The notes: a model not told the origin generated them from the sequence alone. A stretch of 64,000 nucleotides of DNA from Rana temporaria (GCF_905171775.1 NC_053490.1:514060695-514124694); one strand, 5' to 3'. Shown: positions 8,081 to 20,104, counted from the stretch's first letter. Made by a program: numbers and translations.

Positions 8081-9778
8081 CCCAGCCATTCATACGATAT
8101 TGCTCGTTATCTTAACATGTTTATCGGGACATTTCATATGCATATTGTGTGTTTTTTGTTCTTATTACTGTATTAACTGTTTTTTGTATATACAGCTGTC
8201 AACAGCAATGTTCGGCTTCTCCGTTTTATCGAATTTTATTTGTTCCTTGTAAATACACATTTAAGTATTTAATTCATGTAGATCGCACAGTCATCGCGAC
8301 ATGTATGGCGATGTCTTTGTTGTCGGCGAGATGTGGTGGCCTCAAATGTGGCTTTTTCTGTAATTGGATGTGTCAAGACAGAGAATCAGATAGCGTATTT
8401 TCGATTTCAACACATGTTTACCTACTGCCTAGGGAGTTTTTCATTAACCCATTTGGTTTCCTTTCGGTTTTACTTTTCCCTTTCCAGTCTAACATTAAAG
8501 CATTAAAATATTGTAATACCAATATATCGATTCCGCTATGCAACCTGACACACACTCCATGCCCATACCCTGATCGCTATCATTCTCTAGAGAGTTTCTC
8601 TATTTAGATTGAGGTTCACATTTTGGCAATTGTCCGCTAATAGCGGTTATTTTTCATTAGCCTCATATAGCCACATTGACACTTCCCGACATTTCAAGTG
8701 CCTCTTTTTTACTATCATTCCATACTACTCTGCATGTTTACTCATTTACTGATTTTTAGGATATTTTAGAACTCTTCTATAAACGGCCACACATGTTCAC
8801 ATCTTTTTGTTTTTGTCTTTGTATTAATGGTTCAGCTCACAATGAATGTTTAACCAGTCCAGATAGATGCCCGGTGTCTCAGTTATTATTTCAATAATGA
8901 GTCAGTAAACAAACACATACAGGCAACAAAAATACAAAAAACAAAAATAATATAATAATAATCATAAAAATAATAAAAAACACAAGTTAATATACTATAA
9001 AACAAATAAGACCATTAGAATTAAGGTGCACCTTTACACTATGCTCAATCTTTAGGCATTTTTTGTTCACTACATTACACCATATTATTTTATGGTTTAT
9101 GCATCGTCCTTTATATGGTTCACCGTCATATTCACTCCTATTTTTTCCCCTTTTTTTTTCCCCATTTCACTTTTTATTTGTTTTCCTTTCTTCTTTTTTA
9201 ATTAATTTCACTTTACTTTATTGCACTTTAATTCATATCATATTTTTTGTTTTCTTAATTTCATTTTATTTGTTACTTATACAAGTTATACATGTTTTAC
9301 ACATATCATTCCATTTTCTGTCCACTTTAATTCACTTCTCTTACACTCAAATATATTTCTTCACACTTACACATACTCTTACACTCTCTTTCACATTTTT
9401 CTGCACCCCACTTCTCTATTGGGTCAACACATCATTCTATCCAATGTTCACTATTCACCATGAATTTGCATGAGACATAGTCCACATGAGACACTCTCTG
9501 ATTGTCTGTCGAGACACACCCAAACTTCACAGGGGACCCTGTTTAACTTAATTGTTTCCAGAGCCCCCTCCCACTCATTGGGTTGTAAGGTATATATTCA
9601 CTCATTTTACTGTTTACACACTAGCTATGAAGAAGCACTAAGGCATAGTGCGAAACGTCAGCTTTTCTTTTGTTGTGCTGTTTTTTGCTGTGGCATGTAT
9701 TTTGTGATTTTTAATTAAAGGAGGAGTTTTTTTGGAGTGCGGCTGTCCCAGCTTTTTTCCTTCATCTTAACCTGCACA
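8081..9778 (+). repeat. Palindrome right arm (uninterrupted PLE 5' region)
   Basis: This is the uninterrupted counterpart of 1311-2686 plus 7082-7407. It carries the empty LINE target site near 8408-8424. It ends after TTAACCTGCA at about 9778, where a different repeat begins. The plus-strand frame at 8149-8607 (152 codons) lies wholly in this arm; it is Cys-rich but matches no family I recognise, and I do not call it a gene. Confidence 0.9.
9623..9663 (+). ncRNA. Hammerhead-ribozyme-like motif, right arm
   Basis: This is the exact plus-strand counterpart of the left-arm motif at 1424-1464, with the same stem II, GAAAC and GTC. It has the same missing G in the first conserved box, so the lesion predates the inverted duplication. 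Confidence 0.45.
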
Positions 9779-9884
9779 AAGATAATGTTACGCTGAGTAA
9801 ATTGATACCCAACATGTCACGCTTCAAAGTTGCGTCCGCTCGTGGAATGGCGACAAACTTTTACCCTTAAAAATCTCCATATGT

Positions 9885-11100
9885 GGTTCTTTGCAGATCC
9901 ACAAAGAAATTACGCCGGCGTATCTATTGATACGCCGCGTAATTTCAAAGTTCCCGCGTCGTATCTTTGTTTTGTATCCACAAAACAAGATTCAACGGCA
10001 TCTCGGGTTGATCCGACAGGCGTACGTCTTAGTACGTCGTCGGATCTAAGATGCAATTTTTCACTGGCCGCTAGGTGGCGTTTCCGTCGAATTCCGCGTC
10101 GAGTATGCAAATCAGCTATTTACGGCGATCCACGAACGTCCGTCCGGCGCATTTTTTTACGTCGTTTGCGTTCGGCTTTTTCCGGGGTATAGTGAAAGCT
10201 GCTGTTATGAGGCATACTCAATGTTAAAGCGGTTCTCCACCCTAAAGTGAAGTCCCGCTGATCGGAACCCTCCCCCCCTCCGGTGTCACATTTGACACCT
10301 TTCAGGGGGGAGGGGGGTGCAGATACCTGTCTAAAGACAGGTATTTGCACCCACTTCCGGCCACACGCTACGGGCAAAAGACGGGCATTCCGTCACATCC
10401 CGTCTTTCGCCCGTTGTGTGCTGGGAACACTCGGCTCCCAGCACACAGCGTGTGAGCCAATCGGCGGGCGCAGCGCGACTCGCGCATGCGCCATAGGGAA
10501 CCGGGCAGTGAAGCCGCAGCGCTTCACTTCCTGGTTCCCTCAGCGTGGATGGCGGGGGGAGCAGCAGAGTGACGAGCGATCGCTCGTGCTCTGCTGCGAT
10601 CGGCGCTGGACTCCAGGACAGGTAAGTGTCCTAATATTAAAAGTCAGCAGCTGCAGTATTTGTAGCTGCTGGCTTTTAATATTTTGTTCCCGTGGCACAT
10701 CCGCTTTAAGTATGGCTGGCGTTCCCGCGTACAATTTAGCATTTTTTACGTCGTTTGCGTAAGTCATTCGCGAATAGGGATTTGCGTAGAATGGCGTCAC
10801 CGTCGTGAGCATTGGCTTGTTCCGGGTTAATTTTGAGCATGCGCACTGGGATACCCCCACGGACGGCGCATGCGCAGTTAAAAAAAAAACGTTGTTTACG
10901 TTGGGTCACGACGTATTAACATAAAACACGCCATTTGAATTCCTCGCCATTACGCCGCCAAAGATACACTATGCCACCGTAACTTACGGCGCAAATTCTT
11001 TCAGGATTAAAAAAAAAAAAAATAAGTTGCGGCGGCGTAGTGTATCTTAGATACGCTGCGCCCAGCGTATTAATGCGCCGAGGTACGTGGATCTACCCCG
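9885..11100. mobile_element. CAGATTC-family MITE M1, itself interrupted
   Basis: It starts near GCAGATCCACAAAG and ends near TACGTGGATCTACCCC. The core carries the family hallmarks: ACGCCGGCGTATC palindromes, TTTTACGTCGTTTGCG, and GCATGCGCACTGGGA. It is inserted in the element 9779-11806 and carries a TTAA element at 10228-10705. It is non-coding. The exact ends are uncertain by about 10 bp. Confidence 0.7.
10228..10705. mobile_element. TTAA-target MITE nested in M1
   Basis: 478 bp with AGCGG...CCGCT ends and TTAA on both sides (10224-10227 and 10706-10709). Related MITE copies (24295-24310, 13490-13505) read straight through as ATGTTAAGTAT, giving the empty site. A TTAA duplication points to piggyBac or Kolobok/T2-type transposition. 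Confidence 0.8.
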
Positions 11101-11816
11101 TTATGTTTAAAAAATGATACAGGTTGCATGTTTTGAGTTACAGATAAGGCCTATGGTAGAATTATTGCTCTCATTCTAACGATCGCGGCGATACCTCACA
11201 CCGTTTTCATTCGTGGGCACTGCTCACGTATGCATTCGCTTCTGTGCGAGAGCTCGTCGGGACGGGGCACTTTAAGATTTTTTTTTTTGTTTTGTTATTT
11301 ATTTTACTTTCCAAAAAAAAAGTTGTGTCACTTTTATTCCTATTACAAGGAATGTAAACATCCCTTGTAATAGAAAAAAGCATGACAGATCCTCTTAAAT
11401 ATGATATAATAAAAGACCTCAGATCTCATATTTAGACAAAAATGCAATAAAAAAAATCTATGGGCGGAGGTGTTGTTTTGACATCGCTTCCGGCCTGCTA
11501 TGGTATGGAGATGGGTGGGGGCCATCTTCCCTTCACTCGTCTCCATACCCATCCACGACAAAGACCTGATCGCCTCCGCCGCTACGACGGCTCAGGTAAG
11601 TGGCGGAGGACACAGAAGGATGGCGGGAGGGGGGGTCCTCTCCCGCCACCGATAACGAATCCGCCGCAGAGACCGCCATTATTGGAAACCGGACCGCTGG
11701 CTGAAGTCGAGGATATCTGGGTTATGGCAACTAGCTGCTGCCATAACAGAGATATCTCCATCACACAGCCGACCGATATTGTCATGCGGCGGTCCGGAAG
11801 TGGTTAAAGACCAAGT

Positions 11817-12543
11817 GCTGGATTCAGCAAGAATTTACGCCGGCGTATCTATAGATACGCCGCGTAAATTCAAAGCTGCGCCGGCGTATCTTCTTTCTGT
11901 ATTCAGAAAACAAGATACGCCGAAATTAGGCTAAGATCCGACTGGCGTAAGTCTCTTACGCCGTCGTATCGTAGGGTGCATATTTACGCTGGCCGCTAGG
12001 TGGCGCTTCCGTTGTTTTCGGCGTAGAATATGCAAATGACCTAGATACGCCGATTCACAAATGTACGTGTGCCCGGCGGAATTTTTTTACGTCGTTTGCG
12101 TAAGGCTTTTCCGGCGTAACGTTGCTCCTGCTTCTATGAGGCGTACGCAATGTTAAGTATGGACGTCGTTCCCGCGTTGAATTTTGAATTTTTTACGTCG
12201 TTTGCGTAAGTTGTTCGCGAATAGGGCTGGACGTAATTTACGTTTACGTCTAAAGCATTGACGATTTGCGGCGGAATTTCGAGCATGCGCACTGGGATTC
12301 TTTTACGAACGGCGTAAAAAACATCAAATACGTGGGGTCACACTAAATTTAAATAAAACACGCCCACATCATCCAAATTTGAATTAGGCGGGCTGACGCC
12401 GGAGCACAAACGTTACGCCGCCGTAACTTAGGGCGCAAGTTCTTTCTGAATACGGAATTTGCGCCCTAATTTACGGCGGCGTAACGTATCAGAGATACGT
12501 TGCACCTGCACATTATTACGCAAATCTATCTGAATCCGGCCCC
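11817..12543. mobile_element. CAGATTC-family MITE M2
   Basis: It begins CTGGATTCAGCAAG and ends TCTGAATCCGGCCCC. It has internal inverted motifs such as TTACGCCGGCGTATC and TTACGCCGCCGTAAC and the shared TTTTTACGTCGTTTGCG core. It is non-coding. Confidence 0.7.
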
Positions 12544-13160
12544 AAACCTTTTCTGCCATTTGTTGCTTACAAGTAAAAAATCATTATTTCCTGCTATAAA
12601 TTACTTGGAACACACAAACATGATATATTTTTTTTTTTGCAGAGACCCTAGAGAACAAAATGGTGGATGTTGCAATATTTTTTGTCACACCGTATTCGTG
12701 CAGTGGTTTTTCAAACGCAATTAAAAAAAATACACTTTAATGAATTTAAAAAAGATTAAACAGTAAAGTTACCTAATTATTTTTTTTATTTATTTTTTGT
12801 ATAATGTGAAAGAAGATGTTACACCGTCATAATCGCGAGAGAATTGTGATCTTTATTCTATGCAAAAAAATTGTGATTCTCATTTTAGCCAGAATCGTGC
12901 AGCTCTAGTGGATAGCATCTTTTCCCGGTGCTTTAACCACCTTTATTCCGTCTTAATATTTCTGGACCATATCACTTTTGAGCCGATTAAGCACTATCAG
13001 ACAGTGACACCTAGAGGGGAACCAGGGGAACTGCAATGACGATACTTCTGAACTTCTCTACATAAGCATCTGTAAAGATTTTGTATTCTTTAATTAGTGA
13101 TTGTAACTATTGTCAGCAGGACAGGAAGTGAGAGAAAATCTAAAGCCGTGTACACACTAT
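12544..13160. repeat. Fragments of dispersed repeats
   Basis: 12590-12770 resembles the interior of the 39795-40971 element (GTCACACCGTATT block). 12800-12915 is an inverted relative of 20105-20245, ending in the GCAGCTCTAG terminus. 12916-13140 shows nothing recognisable. 13143-13160 is the tip of a 'GTACACAC' MITE. Confidence 0.5.
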
Positions 13161-13882
13161 GGGCCAGATTCACAAAGAGATACGATGGTGTATCTCCTGA
13201 TACACCATCGTATCTCTGACTTACACTGGTCCTATCTATGCGCCTGATTCATAGAATCAGTTACGCATAGATATGGCTAAGATCCGACAGTGTTACACTG
13301 TGTTACACTGTCGGATCTTATTTTCAATTTGAAAATGGCGCCGGGGGTGTTCCCGCTGATTTACGTTGAATAATATGTAAATCAGCGAGATACGTGAATT
13401 CACGAACGTACGCGGACCCGACGCAGTGTTCTTACAACGTTTCCGTAGGGGCTTTCCCGGCGTATACTTACCCCTGCTTCTATGAGGCGCAGCCAATGTT
13501 AAGTATAGCCGTCATTCCCGCGTCGCTTTTAAATTTTTTTACGTCGTTTGCGTACGCCGATTCAGAAACCCGCGCGTCGCTAGTTACGCTCACGTCGAAA
13601 CCACTGACGTCCTAGTGACGTCAGTGGGAGCAATGCACGCCGGGAAATTCCGCGGATGGCGCATGCTCATTTAAATCGGCGCGGGAACGCGCCTGATTTA
13701 AATAGTACACTCCCCCTAGCCGCGGAATTTGAATTCCGCTGGGGGATTTACGATCCGCCGCCACAAGTTTGGAGGTAAGTGGTTTGTGAATTACCCACTT
13801 GCCTCGCAAACTTGCGGGAGCGGATCTTAAATCAAGTAGATCGAGCGGATCTAAAGATCCGCTGATCTACGTGAATCTGGCC
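13161..13882. mobile_element. CAGATTC-family MITE M3
   Basis: GGGCCAGATTCAC...GTGAATCTGGCC termini enclose subterminal inverted repeats (GATACGATGG... and the GTTACACTG/CAGTGTAAC repeats near 13290-13310) and the family core. No clean target duplication is seen. The frames inside it are incidental. Confidence 0.78.
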
Positions 13883-14439
13883 GGAGCTGCTGTACTAACT
13901 ATGAGAAGTCAGTGCAGCCATTTCCCCTGCTGAGCTGTTGTGTTGCGACAAGTGAATGACCCCCCCCCCTCCCCCCCGCCAGAACACTTCGTTCAGCGTT
14001 CTCTGCCATTGAGTCGGTCGGATGCTGGTTTTTCAGCATGCTCGTCTGACAGAAGCCGGCCATACGGACTGGCATACACGCGGGCTAAATGACAGTTTTT
14101 TTTTTTAACCAGCTGACGTCTCCTTACATTTGGCGGTCCGTCTATAGAGGGCGCTGGAACGCCGCCCCCTCTGGCTTCGCACCGCCACTGAAATAACATA
14201 CATTCATGCATTGCATAAATGTATGTTATTGTTGCCAGCTGCCGCTGGCCTATTCAGGTGGCCGGACCTTGAGCGCCGACCACCTGAATAACGGCAGATG
14301 GTTGGCTGTGCGGAAGTGCCTATCAGAGCCAGCGGTTATCGGTAACCTGATTGGCTAAAGCGTCACCAAGGCGGGAGAAGACATCGAGGGACGTGGAAGG
14401 AGAAAGGTAAGTGCATTTTACAGGGCACATCGGCGACAA
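13883..14439. other. Unassigned interval
   Basis: I see no gene. There is a C-run at 13960-13978 and a short inverted repeat around 14190-14235 (ATAACATACATTCATGCA and its mirror). The rest is unassigned, probably old repeat. Confidence 0.4.
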
Positions 14440-15255
14440 TGGGCACAGAGGCGAGAAAGGGCACAGTAGCAACAATGGGCACAGTGGCGACAATGGGCAC
14501 AGTGGCAACAATTAAAGGGCACAGTGGTGACAATTAGCACAGTGGCGACAATTGAGGGGCACAGTGGCTGCATTTGATGGCATGGCACAGTGGTGACAAT
14601 TGATGGCACAGTGGCTGTGTTTGATGGCATGGCACAGTGACTGAGTTTGATGGCATGGCACAGTGACGGCGCTTGATGGCATGGCACAGTGGTGCGAATT
14701 GATGGCATAGTGACTGCATATGATGGCATGGCACAGTGGTGATAATTGATGGCATAGTGGCTGCGTTTGGTGGCATGGCACAGTGGCTGCGTTTGATGGC
14801 ATGGCACAGTGGTGCGAATTAATGGCATAGTGACTGCATTTGATGGCATGGCACAGTGTTGATAATTGATGGCACAGTGGCTGCGTTTGATGGCATGGCA
14901 CAGTGGTGACAATTTATGGCACAGTGGCTGCATTTGATGGCATGGCACAGTGGTGCGAATTGATGGCATAGTGACTGCATTTGATGGCATCGCACAGTGG
15001 TGATAATTGATGGCACAGTGGCTGCGTTTGATGGCATGGCACAGTGGTGACAATTTATGGCACAGTGGCTGCATTTGATGGCATGGCACAGTGGTGACAA
15101 TTGATGCCACAGTGGCTGCGTTTGATGGCATGGCACAGTGACTACATTTGATGGCATGGCACAGTGGTGACAATTGATGGCACAGTGGCTGCGTTTGATG
15201 GCATGCCACCGTGGTGAGAATTGATGGCACAGTGGCTGCATTTGATGGGCACAGT
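14440..15255. repeat. Minisatellite with about 24-bp half-units forming about 47-bp dimers
   Basis: Alternating units read GATGGCATGGCACAGTGG(T)GACAATT and GATGGCACAGTGGCTGCGTTT. The array is degenerate at 14440-14560 and regular to about 15255. It produces long minus-strand frames (such as 14418-15230) full of CHAIK and PLCHQ repeats. These are artefacts of the period and not proteins. Confidence 0.92.
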
Positions 15256-15835
15256 CAGGCTGCAATTTTTTTCTTTTTCTTTTTTTTTCGTTTGCGCCCC
15301 CCAAAACAATTTTGAGCACCAGCCGCCACTGCCCGCGTGTATCCGGCTTAACAGAGCCCAAGGTTGCAGTGAAAACCTGATAGGAGTTCTAATCCTTCCC
15401 CATTCAAAACAAGAAAAAACTTTTTTTGGCTTGGCATACGAAGATGTGACAATTTAATTCCTGGAATGTCTATGACATAGCACTATAGTGGTGAGTCACA
15501 CAGCCATGGGTCGCAGAGCAGATGACTCAGTCTTTACAGAGTAGTAGAAGAAATAACACGTGTGCGCATTGTGCTGTTGGTGGAAAATGAGTAACAGGAA
15601 TCTATATCATTCTATCTTTCAATGACTGTATTGGTGAGATCTCTGCCCTGGCCCCTGAAGTCTCAGCCGGTATACACACTTGCTGTGCCCAATATAAGGG
15701 GTATCACTAATTAGTTTCTTATTTATATTTTTACAGAGAATATAGGAGGAAGAGCTGGAACACACAAAGATGAGGGTTGACATCCAAAACTCTCTTTTGG
15801 GGTCGGAATGATCCTTTAAAAGAAGCAAAATTTAG
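15256..15835. other. Unassigned interval after the minisatellite
   Basis: No convincing coding frame or terminal repeat. It includes a T-rich tract (15266-15290) and mixed-composition DNA. Confidence 0.4.
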
Positions 15836-16633
15836 TTAAAGCGGAGGTTCCGCCGATTTTGGTGGACATTTTTTCAAATAACAAAATTATTATATATATA
15901 TATTTTTTATTGCATTTAAGTCCAAATATGAGATCTCGGGTCTTTTTGGCCCCAGATCTCATATTTAAGAGGACCTGTCATGCTTTTTTCTATTACAACG
16001 GATGTTTACATTCCTTGTAATAGGAATAAAAGTGATCCAGTTTTTTTTATTTTTCTTTAAACTGTTTTAAAATCAATAAAATAAAGTAAAAAAAAAATAA
16101 GAAAATGTATTTTTTAAAGTGCCTCGTTCCGATGAGCTCACGCACAGAATCGAATGCATACGTGAGTAGCGCCTGCATATGAAAATGGTGTTCAAACCAC
16201 ACGTGTGAGGTAGCCCTAATACTCCTCTGTAACTCAAAACATGCAACCTGTAGAATTTAATTAAATGTCGCCTATGGAGATTTTTAAGGGTAAAATTTGT
16301 CACCATTTCACGAGCGGGCACAATTTTGAAGCGTGACATGTTGGGTATCAATTTACTTGGCGTAACATTATCTTTCACAATATAAAAAAAAATTGGGCTA
16401 ACCTTACTGTTGTCTTATTTTTTTATTTTAAAAATTACATTTTTTCCAAAAAAAGTGCGCTTGTAAGACCGCTGCGCAAATACGGTGTGACAAAAAGTAT
16501 TGCAATGACCGCCATTTTATTCTCTAGGGTGCTAGAAAAAAATGTGTAATGTTTGGGGGTTCTAAGTAATTTTCTAGCAAAAAAAAAATGTTTTTAACTT
16601 GTAAACACTGAGTCTGAAAAACATGCTCGGTCC
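15836..16633 (-). mobile_element. TTAA-type element fragment, inverted relative of 39795-40971
   Basis: It starts with TTAAAGCGGAGGTTCCGCC. It then carries, in reverse orientation, the GAGATCTCATATTTA/GCATGACAGG block, the GATACCCAACATG block and the GTCACACCGTA block of the 39.8-kb element. It is non-coding. Confidence 0.55.
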
Positions 16634-17655
16634 TTAACCACTTCCCGCCCGGTCAATGGTATATTGACGTCCAGGAAGTGGTTCTGAAATCCTGACTGGA
16701 TGTCTATTGACGTCCTGCAGGATAACAGCCGCTGCGCGCCCGTGGGCGGGGTGTCAGTCTGACACCCTGCATCTCCGATCTCGGTAAAGAGCCTCCAGCG
16801 GAGGCTCTTTACCACGTGATCAGCCGTGTCCAATCACGGCTGATCACGATGAAACAGGAAGAGCCGTTGATCGGCTCTTCCTCACTCGCGTCTGACAGAC
16901 GCGAGTAGAGGAGAGCCGATCGGCGGCTCTCCTGGCTGGAGGGGTTTGCGCTGATTGTTTATCAGCGCAGCCCCCCCTCGGATCCCCACACTGGACCACC
17001 AGGGAAGTAACATGGCAACCTAAAATCAATAAAAAAAAGAGCACAATAAATGCCAATCAGTGCCCACAAATGGGCACTGACTGGCAACATGGGCACCGAC
17101 TGGAGTGATGCCCAGCAATGCCATCAGTGCCACCCCTCAGTGTCCATCAGTGCCACCCCTCAGTGTCTATCAGTGCCACCTCTCAGGGCCCATCTATGCC
17201 CAGTGCCCACCTATCAGTGCCTATCTGTGCCACCCATAAGTAACCATCAGTGCCACCCATAAGTGCTGTCCATGAGTGCCCAGTGCTGCCTATGAGTGCC
17301 TATGAGTGCTCATTGGTGCCCATCAGTGCTACCTCATCGGTGCCCATCAGTGACACCTAATGGGTGCCCATCAGTGCCACCATATTAGTGCCCGTAATTG
17401 AAAAAAAACGTACTTATTTACCAAAAAAATGACAGAAAAAAATAAAAACATAATTTTTTTCAAAATGTTCAGTCTTTTTTTTAGTTTTTGCGCAAAAAAT
17501 AAAAATCGCAGAGGTGATCAAATACCACCAAAAGAAAGCTCTATTTGTGGGAACAAAATGATAAAAAATGTGTTTGGGTACAGTGTAGCACGACCTCGCA
17601 ATTGTCATTCAAACAGCGACAGCGCTGAAAGCTGAAAATTGGCTTGGGCAGGAAG
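16634..17655. mobile_element. CCACTT-type TTAA element, right end lost
   Basis: It opens TTAACCACTTCCCGCCCGGTC (TTAA at 16634-16637). The interior (GCTCTATTTGTGGGAACAAAATG, GGCTTGGGCAGGAAG) matches 30560-30725. It is cut at about 17655 by the LINE fragment. It contains a CAGTGCCACC minisatellite. Confidence 0.65.
17055..17395. repeat. CAGTGCCACC-type minisatellite
   Basis: Irregular units of about 20-25 bp, such as CATCAGTGCCACCCCTCAGTG, lie within the CCACTT-type element. A similar motif forms the longer array at 45002-45500. Confidence 0.75.
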
Positions 17656-17656
17656 G

Positions 17657-19341
17657 TGCGTAAGTGTTGCCAGCATGCCCACTTATCTCGGAAATTTCTA
17701 GAAGAATCTCTAGAATGGGATATCAATTCCTCCATATATGCAATGTGATCTACTTTGCGTATCAATTCTGAAATTTTTGGAGGGGCTGTTCGCGACCATT
17801 TAACCGGAATACACAGTTTCGCCGCGTTGATAAGAAACACAATAATAGATTCCTTGTAGACTGAATTGGGTAGTGAGGAGAGGTGTAATAGGTACTGTCC
17901 AACTGTAAAGTCCGGGGTGTAGGTGGTAATGGACACTATGAGATCATGGACCGACTTCCAAAAAGTCGTGATAGCTGAACATTCCCACCATATATGGAGG
18001 AGAGTGCCAGCCTCTAGTCCGCATCGCCAGCACAAGGGAGAGATGTTTGGACTAAATTTATTAATAATGTAAGGGGTTTTATACCACCTTGAGTATATTT
18101 TGTAACTATTTTCCTGTATCAGGACGTTTAGCGAACCCTTGTGTAGGCGATGGAAGACCGAAGTCCACTGATCATTAGAGATTGTTATACGTAGATCCCT
18201 TTCCCACTTCTTGTTGGTGTTGTCTGATTGTGGGTCTGATGTTGAGTTTAATACATAATACATGAGGGAAATTAAATGGCCTTGGGGAGCCCTTCCTATG
18301 CAGATGGATTCAAAGGTTGTCTTAGGCCTGTGCCAAATGTTAGTGAAACCGAATTTTTTCAAAAGTGATTAGTTCAAAGTTATGAGGAGAGACAGAGACA
18401 GAGACAGTAAGATTCGGGAATTTAGCGGAGAAACGATCCAGAGAAATGAGATTCCCTTTTTCAAAGAAGGCTTCAGCCCTGCAAGTCGTGTCTGAATCCA
18501 AGTCGGGGGAGGTAATGATATGGTGTCTCTGGGATATTTCGGGGTTAAAGGATATTGGGGTAATAGGTCCATATATTGAAGAGATTTTCAGTTTTTTACA
18601 GAGAGACCTGAATATTTTTAATGAAGTTCCCGTAATGGGATGTGTGTTTGCAAGGTGCGGAACCTTCCTAGGATCAATCCATGGAAGGTTTTTCAGAGGG
18701 ATTGGCGGAGAGATTAAAGATTCCTCCAGTTGGATCCAGTCCTTGGAGCCTCTGTGTAGGTGCCAATTAATAATCCTGGATATATGACAGGCCCAATAAT
18801 AATTTTTAAAATCTGGTAGACCAATTCCACCCAAAGATTTCGGGATAGTAAGCTTGTCCCACTTGATACGGGGTTGCCTATCATTCCAGATAAATTTCAA
18901 GCAGACACGTTTTAGAGATTTGAAGAATGTGGCAGGGATTTTAATAGGAATGGTCTGGAAGAGATATAAGACTTTAGGCAAGATACACATTTTTATGATG
19001 TTAGCTCTCCCAAACCACGAGAAAATGCCTTTGTTCCATTCAAGCAAATCTTTTTTTATGGCGTTCAACAGGGGAACGAAGTTAATAGCGTACAGATTAT
19101 CCATGTTGGATGATAAGTGGATTCCCAAATAAGGTATAGATTCATTCTCCCAGGTAAATGGAAAATTAAGTTTGCATTGGTTTACCGTGTCAGTGGAAAG
19201 GGAAATATTCAAGGCCTTAGATTTGGAGAAGTTTATTTTGAAATTTGAGATGGTTCTAAACATGGAGAAATCTTTAAGTAGATTCGGAATTGTAATTATT
19301 GGGTTGGTAAGAAATAGTAGGATGTCGTCTGCGATGTCATC
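17657..19341 (-). pseudogene. Tx1/L1-clade LINE ORF2 C-terminal half (frameshifted, truncated at both ends)
   Basis: Minus-strand reading starts inside the RT active-site block (DDIADDILLFL near 19340-19310). It continues through INFSKSKALNI, YLGIHLSS, KMCILPKVLYLFQTIP and FIWNDRQPRIKW (frame ending 18340), then in a second frame through LHIWWECS and INAAKLCIPVKW to about 17657. That order is typical of Tx1/L1 ORF2 downstream of RT. A frameshift near 18340-18360 joins the two frames. No 3' UTR or poly-A is present. Nothing here could make a working protein. Confidence 0.85.
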
Positions 19342-20104
19342 GTCCTTTTGATGCAGTGAAGTTGTCCTGTCCCCTTAGCAGAATAACACCCCCAAAGCAT
19401 AATATTTCCACCTTTATGCATACCTCCCAACAAGCACTGATTCTGCGGGATTATCCCGCACTGACTGCATATTCCCGCAGTCCCGCGAAAGGGTTAAATT
19501 TCCCGCACTGTGAGGATCCCAGCTCCTCCCCCCCTGCTCAGTACTGTAGGAGGAGGTGAGCGGAGCTGAATGGGCAGTTCTGCTGGAGGAGGCGGGCGTA
19601 GCTGAATGTACTGCGGCGCGTCGATGAGATGACTGCTGAGGGAGGAGACATGCTGTGCAAAGATGAGAAGCATCAACAACCTCGACCCCTCCCGCTCAAC
19701 AACTTTGATTCCCCCCGCTCAACAACTTCTTGACCCCCCCCCGCTCAACTTTATGTATGAAGGTGGGGATGGTGTTCTTGGGGTCTTAGGCAGCATTCCT
19801 CCTCCTCCAAACATGGCGAGTTGTTGATGCCAAAGACATAGATTTTGGTCTCATCTGATCACAAAGCTTTCACCCAGCTTTCTCCTCTGAATCATTCAGA
19901 TGTTCAATAGAAAACTTCAGACGGGCTGTACATGTGATTTCTTGAGCAGGGGGACCTTGCAGGTGCTACAGGATTTTAGTCTTACCCGGTGTAGTGTGTT
20001 ACCAATTGTTTTCTTGGTGACTATGGCCCGGTTGCCTTGAGATCATTGACAAGATTCTCCCGTGTAGTTCTTGGCCGATTCCCCATCGTTCTCATGATCA
20101 TTGA
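19341..20104 (-). mobile_element. Tc1/mariner transposon remnant
   Basis: The minus strand carries well-known Tc1-like transposase sequence: the GGGAATCGGCCAAGAACTAC block, then the ATTATGCTTTGGGGGTG block, then GGACAACTTCACTGCATCAA. It is split at 19417-19757 by another repeat and truncated at the LINE junction. Stops and indels abolish coding. Confidence 0.8.
19417..19757. mobile_element. Insertion inside the Tc1 remnant
   Basis: About 340 bp interrupt otherwise continuous Tc1 sequence. An imperfect 10-bp duplication flanks it (TTTATGCATA at 19413, TTTATGTATG at 19750). It begins CATACCTCCCAACA and ends with about three GCTCAACAAC-type 33-bp units. The family is not assigned. Confidence 0.6.

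Larger units (their letters stand above)
1..9778 (-). mobile_element. Penelope-like element in head-to-head (palindromic) arrangement, split by a LINE
   Basis: The minus strand reads 5' region (7407 to 1311, minus the LINE at 2687-7064), leader (1310-1213), ORF1 and RT. The same 5' region is repeated on the plus strand at 8081-9778, where it stops without ORFs and abuts an unrelated TTAA element. PLEs are known for complex ends (pseudo-LTRs, partial tandem or inverted copies), so this is best read as a full PLE plus an inverted 5' fragment. The left border is outside the window and no PLE target duplication could be defined. Confidence 0.65.
9779..11806 (+). mobile_element. TTAA/'CCACTT' element remnant split by a CAGATTC MITE
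   Basis: Segments 9779-9884 and 11101-11806 match, in order, the interior and right end of the element at 39795-40971: GATACCCAACATG, TACCCTTAAAAATCTC, the GCATGACAG/GATCTCATATTTA block, and a final GTGG-TTAA. The left end is missing at the PLE junction. No coding capacity is evident; the frames at 11460-11807 are incidental. Confidence 0.65.

Noticed and set aside
7537..8252. Poly-Lys and poly-Phe ORFs
   Set aside because: Translations of the purine/pyrimidine hairpin arrays.
8149..8607. 152-codon Cys-rich plus-strand ORF in the right arm
   Set aside because: No recognised domain. It is interrupted by the LINE in the other arm and lies in a probable non-coding leader.
14418..15361. Minus-strand ORFs of 129-270 codons rich in Cys-His
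   Set aside because: They resemble zinc-finger spacing at a glance, but the Cys/His pattern is set by the 24-bp repeat and no finger motif is present.
17541..17656. C-terminal extension of the minus-strand LINE frame
   Set aside because: Sequence left of about 17657 belongs to the CCACTT-type element, so the last about 38 residues are chimeric read-through.
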